A model generated the notes under the pieces. That model saw only the letters and a list, made by a program, of their open reading frames with translations, was not told where the DNA came from and searched no databases. From contig JADFNK010000003.1 of assembly GCA_022563405.1 (NCBI GenBank), positions 1 through 64,000 of the forward strand: a stretch of 64,000 nt of DNA, given 5' to 3'. Shown here piece after piece: positions 1 to 8,835 of this stretch (position 1 is its first letter; each line of letters begins with the position of its first letter). The translations under genes were made by a program, and so were the position numbers. The DNA is from Gemmatimonadota bacterium. Its GTDB lineage: Bacteria > Gemmatimonadota > Gemmatimonadetes > Longimicrobiales > Gaopeijiaceae.

Positions 1-932
1 GTGAGCTCCTCCAGGGCATCTCTACTTCGTTCGGGGGTTTCGTATCGAACCAATTCCACCTTGTCGAACTGATGCACTCGCAGAAGCCCTCGCGTGTCCG
101 CACCACCCGCGCCGGCTTCACGACGGAAGCAGGGGCTATACGCGGCATAGCGGACCGGCAAATCCTCCACGGACAGAAGTTCATCCCGATGAAGGTTTGT
201 GACCGGAACCTCCGCAGTCGGGATCAGCCACAGGTCGTCCCGCTCGCTCTGATACGACTCATCCGCAAACTTGGGAAGTTGCCCGGTCCCCGACAGAGTG
301 TCTCGTGTCACCAAGTACGGGACCCGCACCTCAGTGTACCCATGCCACCCCTTCTCTTCGCAGAAATCCTGCGTATGAAGATCGAGCATGAAGTCGATTA
401 GACATCGCTGGAGTCGGGCGCCCAAGCCCATGAGTACCGGGAAGCCCGAACCAGATATTTTCGAGCCCCGCTCGAAATCCAGGATTCCTAGGATCGAGCC
501 CAAGTCCCAATGGGCCTTTGGCTCGAAGTCGAAAACGGGCGGTGAGCCGACAACGCGCAAGACTTCGTTTTGCTCGACGCCTCCCGAGGGCACCTCATCG
601 AGCGGAAGATTCGGGGTCATCAGTAACAACTCCCTGATCCGCACCTCGGCGCGGGCGACCTCCTCATCGATGTCTGAAATCCGTGTGCCGACTTCTCGCA
701 TCTCTACGATCATCTCGTCGGCATCGCCGCCATTGCGCTTGATTCGACCGATCTCTTTAGAGACCTCGTTACGTCGAGCCTTGAGGTCATTGACCTCGCT
801 GAGCGCGCTCCGACGGCGTTCGTCTAACGCCAAGACCTCTTCGAGGCCACTTACGAGCCCCTCCGTCTCCCTCCGTGCAAGGCCAGATTTTACGGCATTC
901 GGGTCGCTTCGAAGCCGCCGAATGTCAAGCAC
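1..932 (-). CDS. serS: Seryl-tRNA synthetase (C-terminus cut by window edge)
   Basis: Charges tRNA-Ser with serine in the cytoplasm. It is absent from the ORF track because it runs off the left edge. I translated the minus strand from a GTG that gives MLDIRRLRSDPNAVKSG, the usual SerRS start, with GAGG about 9 nt upstream. Residues about 30-100 form the charged N-terminal coiled-coil arm that grips tRNA-Ser. The class II motif 2 region reads CFRREAGAGGADTRG followed by LLRVHQFDKVEL, which is diagnostic for the family. About 310 of an expected 420-430 residues are present; motif 3 lies outside the window. It starts 12 nt after the stop of the lipoprotein gene on the same strand. Confidence 0.95.
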   Translation of the reverse strand, partial: MLDIRRLRSDPNAVKSGLARRETEGLVSGLEEVLALDERRRSALSEVNDLKARRNEVSKEIGRIKRNGGDADEMIVEMREVGTRISDIDEEVARAEVRIRELLLMTPNLPLDEVPSGGVEQNEVLRVVGSPPVFDFEPKAHWDLGSILGILDFERGSKISGSGFPVLMGLGARLQRCLIDFMLDLHTQDFCEEKGWHGYTEVRVPYLVTRDTLSGTGQLPKFADESYQSERDDLWLIPTAEVPVTNLHRDELLSVEDLPVRYAAYSPCFRREAGAGGADTRGLLRVHQFDKVELVRYETPERSRDALEEL

Positions 933-944
933 GTCAACAGGCCT

Positions 945-1532
945 CTAGTCGTTGGGAATAAGCCCGCGATCGTCGCAGAGCCTGCTCACATCGTACATGA
1001 AGCGTACCGTTCCCAAAACAGGGTCGACGTCCAACGGCTGAAGTTTTCCGTAAAACGAACATGGAATCCCGAAGCGATTCGCGCCCCTATGGGTCCGCAG
1101 GACGTATACCGTACCTGTCTCGACGGTAACAGCCCGGTCCCTCGTATACAGAGTGGAATCCTTCGGTGCCTCGATCACGTCGTCGAAGGCCTCCCCTGGG
1201 AGCGGCAAGATCATCGCATCACTGACGATGTCGAGGGCCCCCGGCGGAAGAAAAACCATTTGGCCGTCCTGTGTGTCCAGGGCCAAATCCCAAACACCGG
1301 TCGCCCCCGGCCGGTGAAGTTCCACCCCCCGCCGGCTCAGGAAGTCGAAACCAGAGGGAAGGTTGAGCTCTGGGCGAGCCAGTGAGTAGATCAGGACGGT
1401 ATCGACTCTCGCCTCGGTCCATTTTATGTCGAAGATGTTTTCGCCGCAGCCGGTCGCACCCAAGGCCAGGGCGACAAAAAAAAGCCCACCCACGTGGATC
1501 GGCCCGGATCGAAATAAGAAGGGTTTGTTCAC
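945..1532 (-). CDS. Predicted lipoprotein of unknown function
   Basis: I do not recognise the family. The 195-residue product starts (GTG) with a short polar stretch, then a hydrophobic segment GGLFFVALALGATGC that ends in a lipobox-like cysteine near residue 29. A lipid-anchored envelope protein is therefore likely. The rest is predicted soluble and rich in beta-strand-like segments, with no motif I can name. It lies directly upstream of serS on the same strand and is probably co-transcribed with it. The start has no strong ribosome binding site. The role is unknown. Confidence 0.6.
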   Translation of the reverse strand: MNKPFLFRSGPIHVGGLFFVALALGATGCGENIFDIKWTEARVDTVLIYSLARPELNLPSGFDFLSRRGVELHRPGATGVWDLALDTQDGQMVFLPPGALDIVSDAMILPLPGEAFDDVIEAPKDSTLYTRDRAVTVETGTVYVLRTHRGANRFGIPCSFYGKLQPLDVDPVLGTVRFMYDVSRLCDDRGLIPND

Positions 1533-1625
1533 TGGGACGAGTCAGAAGGCGGTTCAGGTGGTCGGAAGGCACCAAGGCTATGCAAATCAAGGGGGCGCTG
1601 TCAACGCTCCAACCGTTGAAGTTCC

Positions 1626-1655
1626 TTGACTTCTACACCGTTTGCTGGGTAGGTT
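1626..1655 (+). promoter_or_regulatory. Candidate sigma-70 promoter for the receiver-manC operon
   Basis: TTGACT and TAGGTT are separated by 18 nt. Predicted initiation is about 30 nt before the receiver gene start. The -35 box is good and the -10 box only moderate, so this is a candidate. Confidence 0.4.
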
Positions 1656-1692
1656 CCCGCGCTGATCCTGCTCCAAAAAGGGGCTGCAACTC

Positions 1693-2094
1693 ATGCACAC
1701 AGCGGTGCATCGCTCTACGTCACCTAAGCGCATTCTGATCGCCGACGACGAGCCTCATATCCGTCGTATTCTCCAGACCGTACTTGAGATGGCTGGGTTC
1801 GAGGTCGACCTCAGGCGCGACGGAACTGATGCGCTCGAAGCGGTAAGGAGTAGCGAGCACTACGATCTGATTCTTTTGGATATCATGATGCCAGGTGCCA
1901 CCGGCCTGGAAGTCCTCGGGAAGATCCGTTCGATGGACGAAAGGAAATCCACTCCGGTCGTGATCCTCACCGCCAAGGGCCAGGACGCGGACCGGCAAGC
2001 CGCTTTCTCCCTGGGGGCGGACGACTTTCTCACCAAGCCCTTCAGCCCGAAGAAGCTCCTTGCCCGAATCCACGAGATCATCGACAGGGACTGA
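1693..2094 (+). CDS. Single-domain response regulator (CheY-like receiver)
   Basis: A stand-alone phospho-receiver domain with no output domain. Residues about 13-130 form the alpha/beta receiver fold: acidic pocket D18/D19 in RILIADDE, phosphoacceptor D63 in LILLDIMMPG, the conserved threonine in VILTAKG, and lysine in FLTKPFSPKK. An AAGGGG-type ribosome binding site precedes the ATG. Its 3' end overlaps the next gene (manC) by 35 nt, which implies translational coupling. Such proteins act by protein-protein contact; no cognate kinase lies adjacent, and the partner is unknown. Confidence 0.85.
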   Translation: MHTAVHRSTSPKRILIADDEPHIRRILQTVLEMAGFEVDLRRDGTDALEAVRSSEHYDLILLDIMMPGATGLEVLGKIRSMDERKSTPVVILTAKGQDADRQAAFSLGADDFLTKPFSPKKLLARIHEIIDRD

Positions 2095-3160
2095 TCCTCA
2101 TATCTACGTCACGGTGCTCGCTGGCGGAGTCGGTAGTCGCTTTTGGCCTGCAAGCACACCTAGCCGGCCGAAGCAGTTACTTCCCCTGGCCTCAGATGAG
2201 CCTCTGATTGTCGACACCGTGAACCGGGCGCTCGGTCTCGTGCCCGAGGAGCGGATTCGAATCCTCGCGTCGGACCGCCTCACGGAACTGATCTCGGAGG
2301 TCTTGCCCAGCCTCGGTCGTGAGGCGTTCATGGTGGAGCCTCAGGCGCGAGGCACAGCGCCGGTGCTGGCGTGGGCAGCATGGGAGATCGCCAAAATCGA
2401 TCCAGCTGCAGTGATCGTCTCACTCCACGCCGATCATATCATCAAGCCCACGGCCGCTTGCCTGCAGCTCTTGCAGGACGCCGCCGACCTAGCACAAGAG
2501 ACCGGTCGCTTGTTCACGGTTTCGGTCCCCCCGAGCCGTCCCGAGACAGGTTACGGATATATCGAGCCCGGTGAGCCGCTCGACGCGCCTGCCGGCGTTC
2601 AGGCTTTTGAGGTCGGTGCGTTCCATGAAAAGCCCGACATCGAAACCGCACACCGCTATGTCGACCAGGGGCACTATTGGAACAGTGGGATCTTCGTGTG
2701 GACCGCCTCTTCCTTCTTGAATGAGGTGAGGGCGGTCGCCCCCGAGATCGGCGATCTTCTGCCGCTCATCGATGACGAATCCGCCGAAGCGTTTTTTGCC
2801 CAGGTGCCTAATGTCAGCGTGGATGTCGCTGTGCTGGAGCGGAGTGCGCGGGTGGCGTCGGTCACGGCCACATTCGACTGGGACGACGTGGGAAGCTGGG
2901 ACGGCCTTACACGGAGCCGCGAGGCCGATGCCAACGGCAATGTCGTCGTGGGTTCCGGGCACGTCGTGGACGGCGAGAATAACGTCATCTACGCCGAAGG
3001 CGGCACGGTCGTGACGTTCGGCGTGGACGATTTGGTTGTCGTGCAATGTGGCGACATCACTCTGGTCTCGTCGACGGAGCGGGCACCTGATCTGAAACAG
3101 CTGCTCGAGCAACTCCCCTCCTCGGTGCGCGAGCCGACGACACCTGGGGGAAATGCCTGA
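2060..3160 (+). CDS. manC: Mannose-1-phosphate guanylyltransferase
   Basis: Makes GDP-mannose from mannose-1-phosphate and GTP for polysaccharide or glycoconjugate synthesis. The nucleotidyltransferase signature GGVGSRFWP lies at residues 22-30 and is followed by RPKQLL. Further motifs are EPQARGTAPVLAWAA, the FHEKP product-binding loop, and NSGIFVW. At 366 aa it matches the short form without the C-terminal isomerase domain. The start is TTG inside the receiver gene; a GTG close to the signature is possible but would crop the first strand. Its stop overlaps the ATG of the GlmU-like gene by one base. Confidence 0.9.
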   Translation: MPESTRSSTGTDPHIYVTVLAGGVGSRFWPASTPSRPKQLLPLASDEPLIVDTVNRALGLVPEERIRILASDRLTELISEVLPSLGREAFMVEPQARGTAPVLAWAAWEIAKIDPAAVIVSLHADHIIKPTAACLQLLQDAADLAQETGRLFTVSVPPSRPETGYGYIEPGEPLDAPAGVQAFEVGAFHEKPDIETAHRYVDQGHYWNSGIFVWTASSFLNEVRAVAPEIGDLLPLIDDESAEAFFAQVPNVSVDVAVLERSARVASVTATFDWDDVGSWDGLTRSREADANGNVVVGSGHVVDGENNVIYAEGGTVVTFGVDDLVVVQCGDITLVSSTERAPDLKQLLEQLPSSVREPTTPGGNA

Positions 3161-4401
3161 TGGCTCTCTTCCTGTTCGACGATGAACGTGCCCGCGCCTG
3201 GACTCCCTTTACGGTCACGCGTCCGGCCGGGGAGTTGCTGTTCGGATGCCTTACACTCCGTGGGCGCGCGGAGCACTTTTGGGGAGAACCCTGCGTCGGC
3301 CACGTCGCGGATCCGCGCCTCGAAGGATTCGCCGAACCCGGAGCCGCCCCGGTGGTCGAAGCCAGTGCGCTGGACTCGGCGCCCGACACGGTGCCCGACG
3401 CGGGAGAAGGGAGAGCGCGGATTTTCTTCTCGAGCCGAGCGGTGCCGAGCTTCGCCCCCGCCCCTCCCGTCCGCGAGCCGGCGGTCCTGACCATGGAGGG
3501 GCAGATCGTCGGTTGGGTTCTTCCCCATGGGACGGAACTGCCGGACGAGAATGACTTGTTGAACCCGGACGACTCCGACATGGATCTCCCGCGAGTGGAC
3601 ATCCCTGGCCGAGTCCTGTCGAACATCTGGGATCTCATGGCCGGCAACGGGGACCAGGTGTGCTCCGACGTGCCCGTCCTCTTTCCCGAGAGCCGGTTCA
3701 CCTTGACTGAGGGCGTTCACGTGTCGGGAGCCGAGCGCGTGTCGCTCGGAGACGGCGTCCAGCTGGAAGCGGGCGTTCATTTGGACGCCACTGATGGGCC
3801 AATCCGTTTGTCGAACGGAGTTCACGTCTCGGCCTTCACGCGGTTGGCCGGGCCGGCCTTTGTCGGGCCCGACACCCACATCCTTGGTGGATCAGTCGGA
3901 AACGTGACCATCGGACCCGCCTGTCGCGTCAGGGGCGAGGTCTCTCACACGGTCTTGCTGGGCTACGTGAACAAGGCTCACGAAGGATACCTCGGCCACG
4001 CGTACGTTGGCAGATGGGTGAACCTCGGCGCGCTCACGACGAACAGCGACCTCAAGAACAACTATGGCGTGGTGCGGGTCCACACCGCAGACGGATCGGT
4101 TGATACTGGACTCATCAAGGTCGGATGTTTCCTGGGCGATCACGTGAAGACGGGCATCGGCACGTTACTCCCGACGGGCTGCGTCGTAGGTCTGGGCAGC
4201 AACCTCTTCGGCGGTGTCATGGCCCCTCCTCATGTCCCCCCCTTCAGTTGGGGTAAGGGAGAGCGCCTCGAGGAGTACGATATCGAGCGCTTCCTGGACA
4301 CCGCTGCACTGGCCATGTCTCGGAGGGATGTGTCCCTCGAGAAAGCTGGCCGGACACTTTTACAACGGGCGTGGGAGCGAGCACATGAGGAACGCGAATG
4401 A
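3160..4401 (+). CDS. GlmU-like sugar nucleotidyltransferase / acyltransferase
   Basis: A 413-residue protein with two parts. The N-terminal half (about 1-190) begins LFLFDDERARAWTPFT and has RPAGELLFG, as in the alternative GlmU family predicted to make UDP-N-acetylglucosamine. The C-terminal half (about 195-380) has left-handed beta-helix hexapeptide repeats (for example GDGVQLEAGVHL, IGPACRV) of the acyltransferase type. The sequence NSDLKNNYG is typical of the GlmU C-domain acetyl-CoA site. It is translationally coupled to manC (TGATG overlap), which suggests a shared envelope-sugar supply operon. The exact substrate is not settled by the sequence. Confidence 0.8.
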   Translation: MALFLFDDERARAWTPFTVTRPAGELLFGCLTLRGRAEHFWGEPCVGHVADPRLEGFAEPGAAPVVEASALDSAPDTVPDAGEGRARIFFSSRAVPSFAPAPPVREPAVLTMEGQIVGWVLPHGTELPDENDLLNPDDSDMDLPRVDIPGRVLSNIWDLMAGNGDQVCSDVPVLFPESRFTLTEGVHVSGAERVSLGDGVQLEAGVHLDATDGPIRLSNGVHVSAFTRLAGPAFVGPDTHILGGSVGNVTIGPACRVRGEVSHTVLLGYVNKAHEGYLGHAYVGRWVNLGALTTNSDLKNNYGVVRVHTADGSVDTGLIKVGCFLGDHVKTGIGTLLPTGCVVGLGSNLFGGVMAPPHVPPFSWGKGERLEEYDIERFLDTAALAMSRRDVSLEKAGRTLLQRAWERAHEERE

Positions 4402-4438
4402 AACCGACCGGCGGTAGTAGCTCGCGAGCGGCTCGAGG

Positions 4439-5260
4439 GTGAAAGTCTGTGTTCTCGGAACGGGTAGCGCCGGCAACGCTACGCTCGTCGAGGCGGGCGG
4501 CACGAGGATCCTGATCGATGCCGGTTTCAGCGGCCGGGAGATGGAGCGGAGGATTTGCCAGATCGGGCTGACCCCCGAAGCAGTCCACGCGATCGTGATC
4601 ACACACGATCATCGTGACCACACCCACGGGGCCGGAATATTCAGCCGCCGTCATGGCACGCCGGTCTACATCACGGATCGGACCCGGGCCGCATGCTCCG
4701 GCATTTTCCGGGGGACCGAGCCTCTGAGGTCGTATCAAGCCGGGAGAGCATTCGAAATTGGAGCGATCCGGGTCGAGCCCTTCTTGACCGTACACGACGC
4801 AGTCGATCCGGTGGCGGTGGCCCTGGTGGACCGAAGCACTGGAGCTCGGGTGGGGATCGCAACCGATCTAGGACGCCCCAACGCTCAGATCCGGCTCGCC
4901 CTGGAACACAGCGACTTCTTGATCCTCGAATCCAACCACGACGAAGAACTCCTTCGAACCGGCCAATACCCGGCATCGGTACAGCAGAGAATCGCCTCGA
5001 GCCATGGGCACCTTTCGAATCACGCTGCCGCCCGCTTCGCCTGCGAGCTGCTCCACCCGCGTCTTGCGGGCGTCCTCCTGGCACACCTGTCTCAGGAATG
5101 TAACCGTCCGGAGTTGGCCTCAGCAGTGGTCGGAGGAGCGTTGCGCAAGGCGGGCTTCGAGGGATTCTTGGACGTCGCTCTCCAGGACCGACCCACCGCT
5201 TTCATCGACATCGAGGAACTGCGCGAGCGTACCGGCCCCGCCCAATTTACGCTGCTCTAG
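4439..5260 (+). CDS. MBL-fold metallo-hydrolase, WalJ/YycJ-like
   Basis: A 273-residue metallo-beta-lactamase-fold hydrolase. It opens with MKVCVLGTGSAGN, typical of the YycJ/WalJ group, and carries the metal-binding motif HDHRDH at residues 56-61. Later ligands are likely in TDLG and in the histidines of SSHGHLSNH and AHLSQECN. WalJ-type proteins are linked to cell-wall homeostasis and DNA repair, but the substrate is not established. The start codon is GTG with a closely abutting GAGG. It is the last gene of the rightward run and ends 25 nt before the convergent end of rseP. Confidence 0.8.
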   Translation: MKVCVLGTGSAGNATLVEAGGTRILIDAGFSGREMERRICQIGLTPEAVHAIVITHDHRDHTHGAGIFSRRHGTPVYITDRTRAACSGIFRGTEPLRSYQAGRAFEIGAIRVEPFLTVHDAVDPVAVALVDRSTGARVGIATDLGRPNAQIRLALEHSDFLILESNHDEELLRTGQYPASVQQRIASSHGHLSNHAAARFACELLHPRLAGVLLAHLSQECNRPELASAVVGGALRKAGFEGFLDVALQDRPTAFIDIEELRERTGPAQFTLL

Positions 5261-5285
5261 GAGTACAGCGAGCACAGCGGAACCT

Positions 5286-6683
5286 TCAGATCCCGAACAG
5301 CCTCAGGACGTCGTTGGAGAGGGCCCAAATCATGATTCCCATGAGGATGACGAACCCGAACTGACTCCATTTCAGTCTCTGCTTCAGCGAAAGCGCCTTG
5401 CCACGTACGGCCTCGATGCCGAGAAAAACAAGATGGCCGCCGTCCAGAACGGGAATGGGAAGTAAGTTGAGAATTGCAAGATTCACAGAGAGCAGGGCCA
5501 TGAATCGCAGAAAGGTCTCCAGCCCGAGTTCCGCAGCCTGTCCGGCGATGGAACCGATAGTCAGGAGACTCCCCACTTGTCGTGGTGATTCTCTACCCGT
5601 CACCAGGCCCCCAAGAAAACCCAAGAGCAGCCTGCTATAACCCACCGTCTCCACGTAACCGAGCTGCACAGCCTGGGTGAGCGAGACGTCCCGATACACC
5701 AATTCTCCGAACGGCTGGTAGATCCCGACCTTTCCCACAATTACGGTCTCGCCCGTCACGGGGTCTTCTTCGGAGGTGGCCTCCGGCGTCACAGAGAGGG
5801 TGACGGACCGGCCCTCCCGCTCTATCGTAACCTCCATCGGGATATCCGGGTGAGCCTCGACGACATCCACAAAGTCGTACCAGTTGCTTATGGGTACGCC
5901 ACCCGCCACCAACACCCGATCACCGGTCTCGAACTCACCCTGTGCCGCGGGCGACCCCGGGCTCAGGACGCCCACTTCCGCGTCGATCCAGAGCAAGAGG
6001 CCTTGCAGAATCTGGGCTCTCTGCTGTGGATCCGAGGCGAGGTCGATCTCGATCTCCATTCTTGGCTCGTCCGTGACGATCGTAACGGGCCCGGCGGGCG
6101 CCTCGAGAAAGCCATCCCGGACATCGCCCGCATGGTTGACTTGGCGGCCTCCGATGGAAACCAGCAGTGCTCCGGGGGGCAACTCGGAAAGGGCCTCCGC
6201 TCCGGCGGGAAGCAACTCCGGAACAATCCGCCCCACCCGATGCTCGGCGGACTCCTGAAGCCCCCACCGGGCGTTCACACCCGTATAGACGACAAACGCG
6301 AAGAGCATGTTCATGATCACGCCCGCTGAGATCACAAACGTCCTGGCCCATATGGGTTTGCCGTCGAAGTCGCCCGGCCTCGGCTGGCGAGGCTCCGCGG
6401 CCACCTCTCCCTCCTCTCCTTCCTCCCCAGCCGCTCCCTCGGCGCCCCCTTCGAGCCGCCCCGTCACCTCGTCGTCCATCCCACCCATCTTCACGTATCC
6501 GCCCAGCGGCACCCAGCTTATCACATATTCGGTTTCGCCCCACTGGAAGCCGAACATCGTCGGCCCCAAACCGATCGAGAAGCGCTGCACATCGATACCC
6601 ACGGATTTCGCGGCCATGAAGTGACCGAGCTCGTGGACGAAAATGAGGACACCAAGTACGACAATCGTCGCGAGAATCGTCAT
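5286..6683 (-). CDS. rseP: Site-2 intramembrane metalloprotease RseP
   Basis: A membrane zinc protease that cleaves anti-sigma factors or other membrane proteins inside the bilayer. I prefer the internal start MTILATIVV over the longer ORF because it puts the first transmembrane helix at the N-terminus; HELGH then falls at residues 17-21. A Glu/Gly-rich insert follows near residues 75-100, then a second membrane segment, a PDZ-like region (about 190-300), and the second catalytic motif LLPIPVLDGG near residue 415. It is the last gene of the rpsB-tsf-pyrH-frr-uppS-cdsA-dxr cluster. A REP-like inverted repeat lies just upstream. Confidence 0.93.
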   Translation of the reverse strand: MTILATIVVLGVLIFVHELGHFMAAKSVGIDVQRFSIGLGPTMFGFQWGETEYVISWVPLGGYVKMGGMDDEVTGRLEGGAEGAAGEEGEEGEVAAEPRQPRPGDFDGKPIWARTFVISAGVIMNMLFAFVVYTGVNARWGLQESAEHRVGRIVPELLPAGAEALSELPPGALLVSIGGRQVNHAGDVRDGFLEAPAGPVTIVTDEPRMEIEIDLASDPQQRAQILQGLLLWIDAEVGVLSPGSPAAQGEFETGDRVLVAGGVPISNWYDFVDVVEAHPDIPMEVTIEREGRSVTLSVTPEATSEEDPVTGETVIVGKVGIYQPFGELVYRDVSLTQAVQLGYVETVGYSRLLLGFLGGLVTGRESPRQVGSLLTIGSIAGQAAELGLETFLRFMALLSVNLAILNLLPIPVLDGGHLVFLGIEAVRGKALSLKQRLKWSQFGFVILMGIMIWALSNDVLRLFGI

Positions 6684-6705
6684 AGGGTCTCTGATATCTC
6701 CCTGG

Positions 6706-6729
6706 TGGGGCGACAATAACCGCCCCTAC
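6706..6729. repeat. REP-like inverted repeat between dxr and rseP
   Basis: GGGGCG and CGCCCC face each other across an 8-nt AT-rich loop, flanked by TAC on one side. The minus strand reads GTAGGGGCGG. A similar GTAGGGGCGA core occurs upstream of comM. There is no T-run, so it is not an obvious terminator. Confidence 0.45.
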
Positions 6730-6790
6730 CGCAACCCACTCGTTCCACCTTTTCCACGTAACCTTCCTTCTAATTCAGCTTATCCAGGCC

Positions 6791-7963
6791 TCAGCCGCCA
6801 GTGAGCGACCGACGTGAGCACACGAAATCACGGGCCGCACCGCGCGCGCCCGCGTCTGCCTCCAGTACGTCATCCACCGTCTCCACGTTCCGTTTCGGAA
6901 CCGTCGCCAGCACATGCGCTACCACTTCCGGCATATCGACGAACCGGATGTCCCGCGAGAGAAAGGCCTCCACAGCGATTTCGTTCGCCGCGTTGAACAG
7001 GGCGGGAGCGGTGCCACCACGGACTCCCGCCTCCACTCCGAGCGTGAAAAGCCCGAATCGCTCCCGGTCGATCTCCTCGAACGTCAGGGGCGAAAACCGG
7101 ATCGGGTCGAATGTCCTCAGCGAGGCATCGGCCACGCGCTCCGGATGGGACAGCGCATAAAGGATCGGCAACTCCATCGTTGGGAATCCGAGTTGCGCGA
7201 GAACCGAGCCGTCGGTGAACTCGACAAAAGAATGAACGATGGACTGCGGATGTACGATGGCCTCAATGTTGTCGTAGTCGATCCCGTAGAGAAAATGCGC
7301 TTCGATGACTTCGAGTGCTTTGTTGGCCAACGTGGCGGAGTCGACCGTGATCTTTTCGCCCATATCCCAGGTCGGGTGACGGAGCGCGTCTTCCGGACCG
7401 ACACCCTCGAGCTCGCTCGCCTCGAGTCCCCGAAAGGGTCCGCCAGAAGCCGTCAGCACCAGACGTGCCACGGAGCCGGAGTCGTGACCTTGCAGACACT
7501 GAAGAATGGCCGAGTGCTCGCTATCGATGGGGATCAACTCCCCACCACCCTCGCGGGCCGCTTCCATCACAAGCGGCCCTCCGGCCACTAGTGACTCCTT
7601 GTTGGCCAGCGCCAGCCGCTTACCTGCACGGAGCGCCGCAAGAGTCGCCTCCAAACCCGCGGACCCGACGATGGCGTTCACCACAACATCCACGTTCACA
7701 TCCTCGACCACTTCCAACACCGCCGCATGCCCACTTCTCCACTCGGCGTCGGGCAGGTCGTCGATGCCGTTCAGAGCCTCCGGGTCGGCCATCACCGCGA
7801 CGGGTACACCATATTTCACCACCTGCGCTGCGACATCATCCACGGAGCCGTGCGCACAAACCGCAACGACTTGAAAACGGTCCGTATGGCGATCGATGAC
7901 AGACAGCGTGGCCCGGCCGATGGAGCCGGTCGATCCGAGAACGGCGACCCTGGTCAAAGCCAC
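6791..7963 (-). CDS. dxr: 1-deoxy-D-xylulose 5-phosphate reductoisomerase
   Basis: Catalyses the committed NADPH-dependent step of the MEP isoprenoid pathway, converting DXP to MEP. The NADPH-binding loop GSTGSIG is at residues 10-16. Family landmarks follow in order: LANKESLVAGG, the metal site IPIDSEHSAI, LTASGGPFRG, TWDMGEKITVDSATLANK, and HPQSIVHSFVEF. Length (390 aa) is normal. It overlaps cdsA upstream by 10 nt. The linkage to uppS and cdsA puts isoprenoid precursor, undecaprenyl carrier and phospholipid precursor synthesis in one transcription unit. Confidence 0.97.
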   Translation of the reverse strand: MALTRVAVLGSTGSIGRATLSVIDRHTDRFQVVAVCAHGSVDDVAAQVVKYGVPVAVMADPEALNGIDDLPDAEWRSGHAAVLEVVEDVNVDVVVNAIVGSAGLEATLAALRAGKRLALANKESLVAGGPLVMEAAREGGGELIPIDSEHSAILQCLQGHDSGSVARLVLTASGGPFRGLEASELEGVGPEDALRHPTWDMGEKITVDSATLANKALEVIEAHFLYGIDYDNIEAIVHPQSIVHSFVEFTDGSVLAQLGFPTMELPILYALSHPERVADASLRTFDPIRFSPLTFEEIDRERFGLFTLGVEAGVRGGTAPALFNAANEIAVEAFLSRDIRFVDMPEVVAHVLATVPKRNVETVDDVLEADAGARGAARDFVCSRRSLTGG

Positions 7964-8826
7964 GGACGGATCAGCAAGAGGAGGACATAGGTGAACGGTA
8001 CAGTGAAAAACAGTGCATCCAGGCGATCGAGGACGCCGCCATGGCCGGGGAGCAAACGACTCGAATCCTTTACCCCGGCATCGCGCTTGATCACCGATTC
8101 AGCGAGGTCGCCGACTTGCCCGACCACAGCGATCGGAACGCTCAACGCTGCCCCTAGTTGCCAAGATAGACCGAATTCGGGAACGTCTGATAACCAGAGC
8201 CGGGCGAAGATGCCGCCCGCCAGCACAGATCCAGCCAGCCCGCCGATCGCCCCGACCACCGTCTTGTTGGGACTCACAGCCTCAATGAGCTTCGCTCTGC
8301 CCCATCGAGATCCACAGCCATAAGCGAAAGTATCGCCCAACCACGTCACCCAGACGGGGAAGATGAGGAGCGCAGCACCGTGGAAAGCGGTCGCGCTGTC
8401 GGAAGCCTGCTCGGGGAGCGCGCGAAGTAACACCCAGAACGACAGCGCCCCACCGGTGTAGAGGGCGCCCATGATCGTTCTGGCGGCAGCGTCCAGCGGG
8501 CGACCATCGGGCCAGCGAAGCCAGAGCGAGAGGGCTGATGCCAACAGGGCCGTCCCCAGGACAAGTGCGAAGGCCCACGGGGCAAAGACCCGGTAGTCCG
8601 GGTCGAGCGCCGCGACCAGTGGCAGCGCCCCGGCAAGTGCAGCTCCCAGCCACCCGAAAGCCACGGTCTCGTCCGGTGTCAAATGGTAATACTCGCGAGC
8701 CGCAAGGACCGCGGCTGCCGCCATGAGGATCCCGATGGGCCAGACGCCCCAATAGATGATGAGGACCGCCAGGGGAATCCCGACGACGGCGACCATGAGC
8801 CGGCTGGTTAGCTCTCGCTTGGGCAC
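7954..8826 (-). CDS. cdsA: Phosphatidate cytidylyltransferase
   Basis: An integral membrane enzyme that makes CDP-diacylglycerol from phosphatidic acid and CTP. About eight hydrophobic segments span the 290 residues. The C-terminal CDP-DAG synthase signature is complete: SVIKRDAGVKDSSRLLPGHG followed by GVLDRLD. WLGDTFAYGCGSRWGR and SPNKTVVGAIGG are also typical. It starts 9 nt after the uppS stop and overlaps dxr. The product feeds PgsA, which is encoded about 40 kb away in this window. Confidence 0.96.
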   Translation of the reverse strand: MPKRELTSRLMVAVVGIPLAVLIIYWGVWPIGILMAAAAVLAAREYYHLTPDETVAFGWLGAALAGALPLVAALDPDYRVFAPWAFALVLGTALLASALSLWLRWPDGRPLDAAARTIMGALYTGGALSFWVLLRALPEQASDSATAFHGAALLIFPVWVTWLGDTFAYGCGSRWGRAKLIEAVSPNKTVVGAIGGLAGSVLAGGIFARLWLSDVPEFGLSWQLGAALSVPIAVVGQVGDLAESVIKRDAGVKDSSRLLPGHGGVLDRLDALFFTVPFTYVLLLLIRPWL

Positions 8827-8835
8827 TCGGCGGTC

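Noticed and set aside
388-948. Plus-strand ORFs over the serS region (72-401, 388-948)
   Set aside because: They are antisense shadows of serS, whose minus-strand translation matches the family throughout; the ORFs are Ser/Arg-rich and have no homology features.
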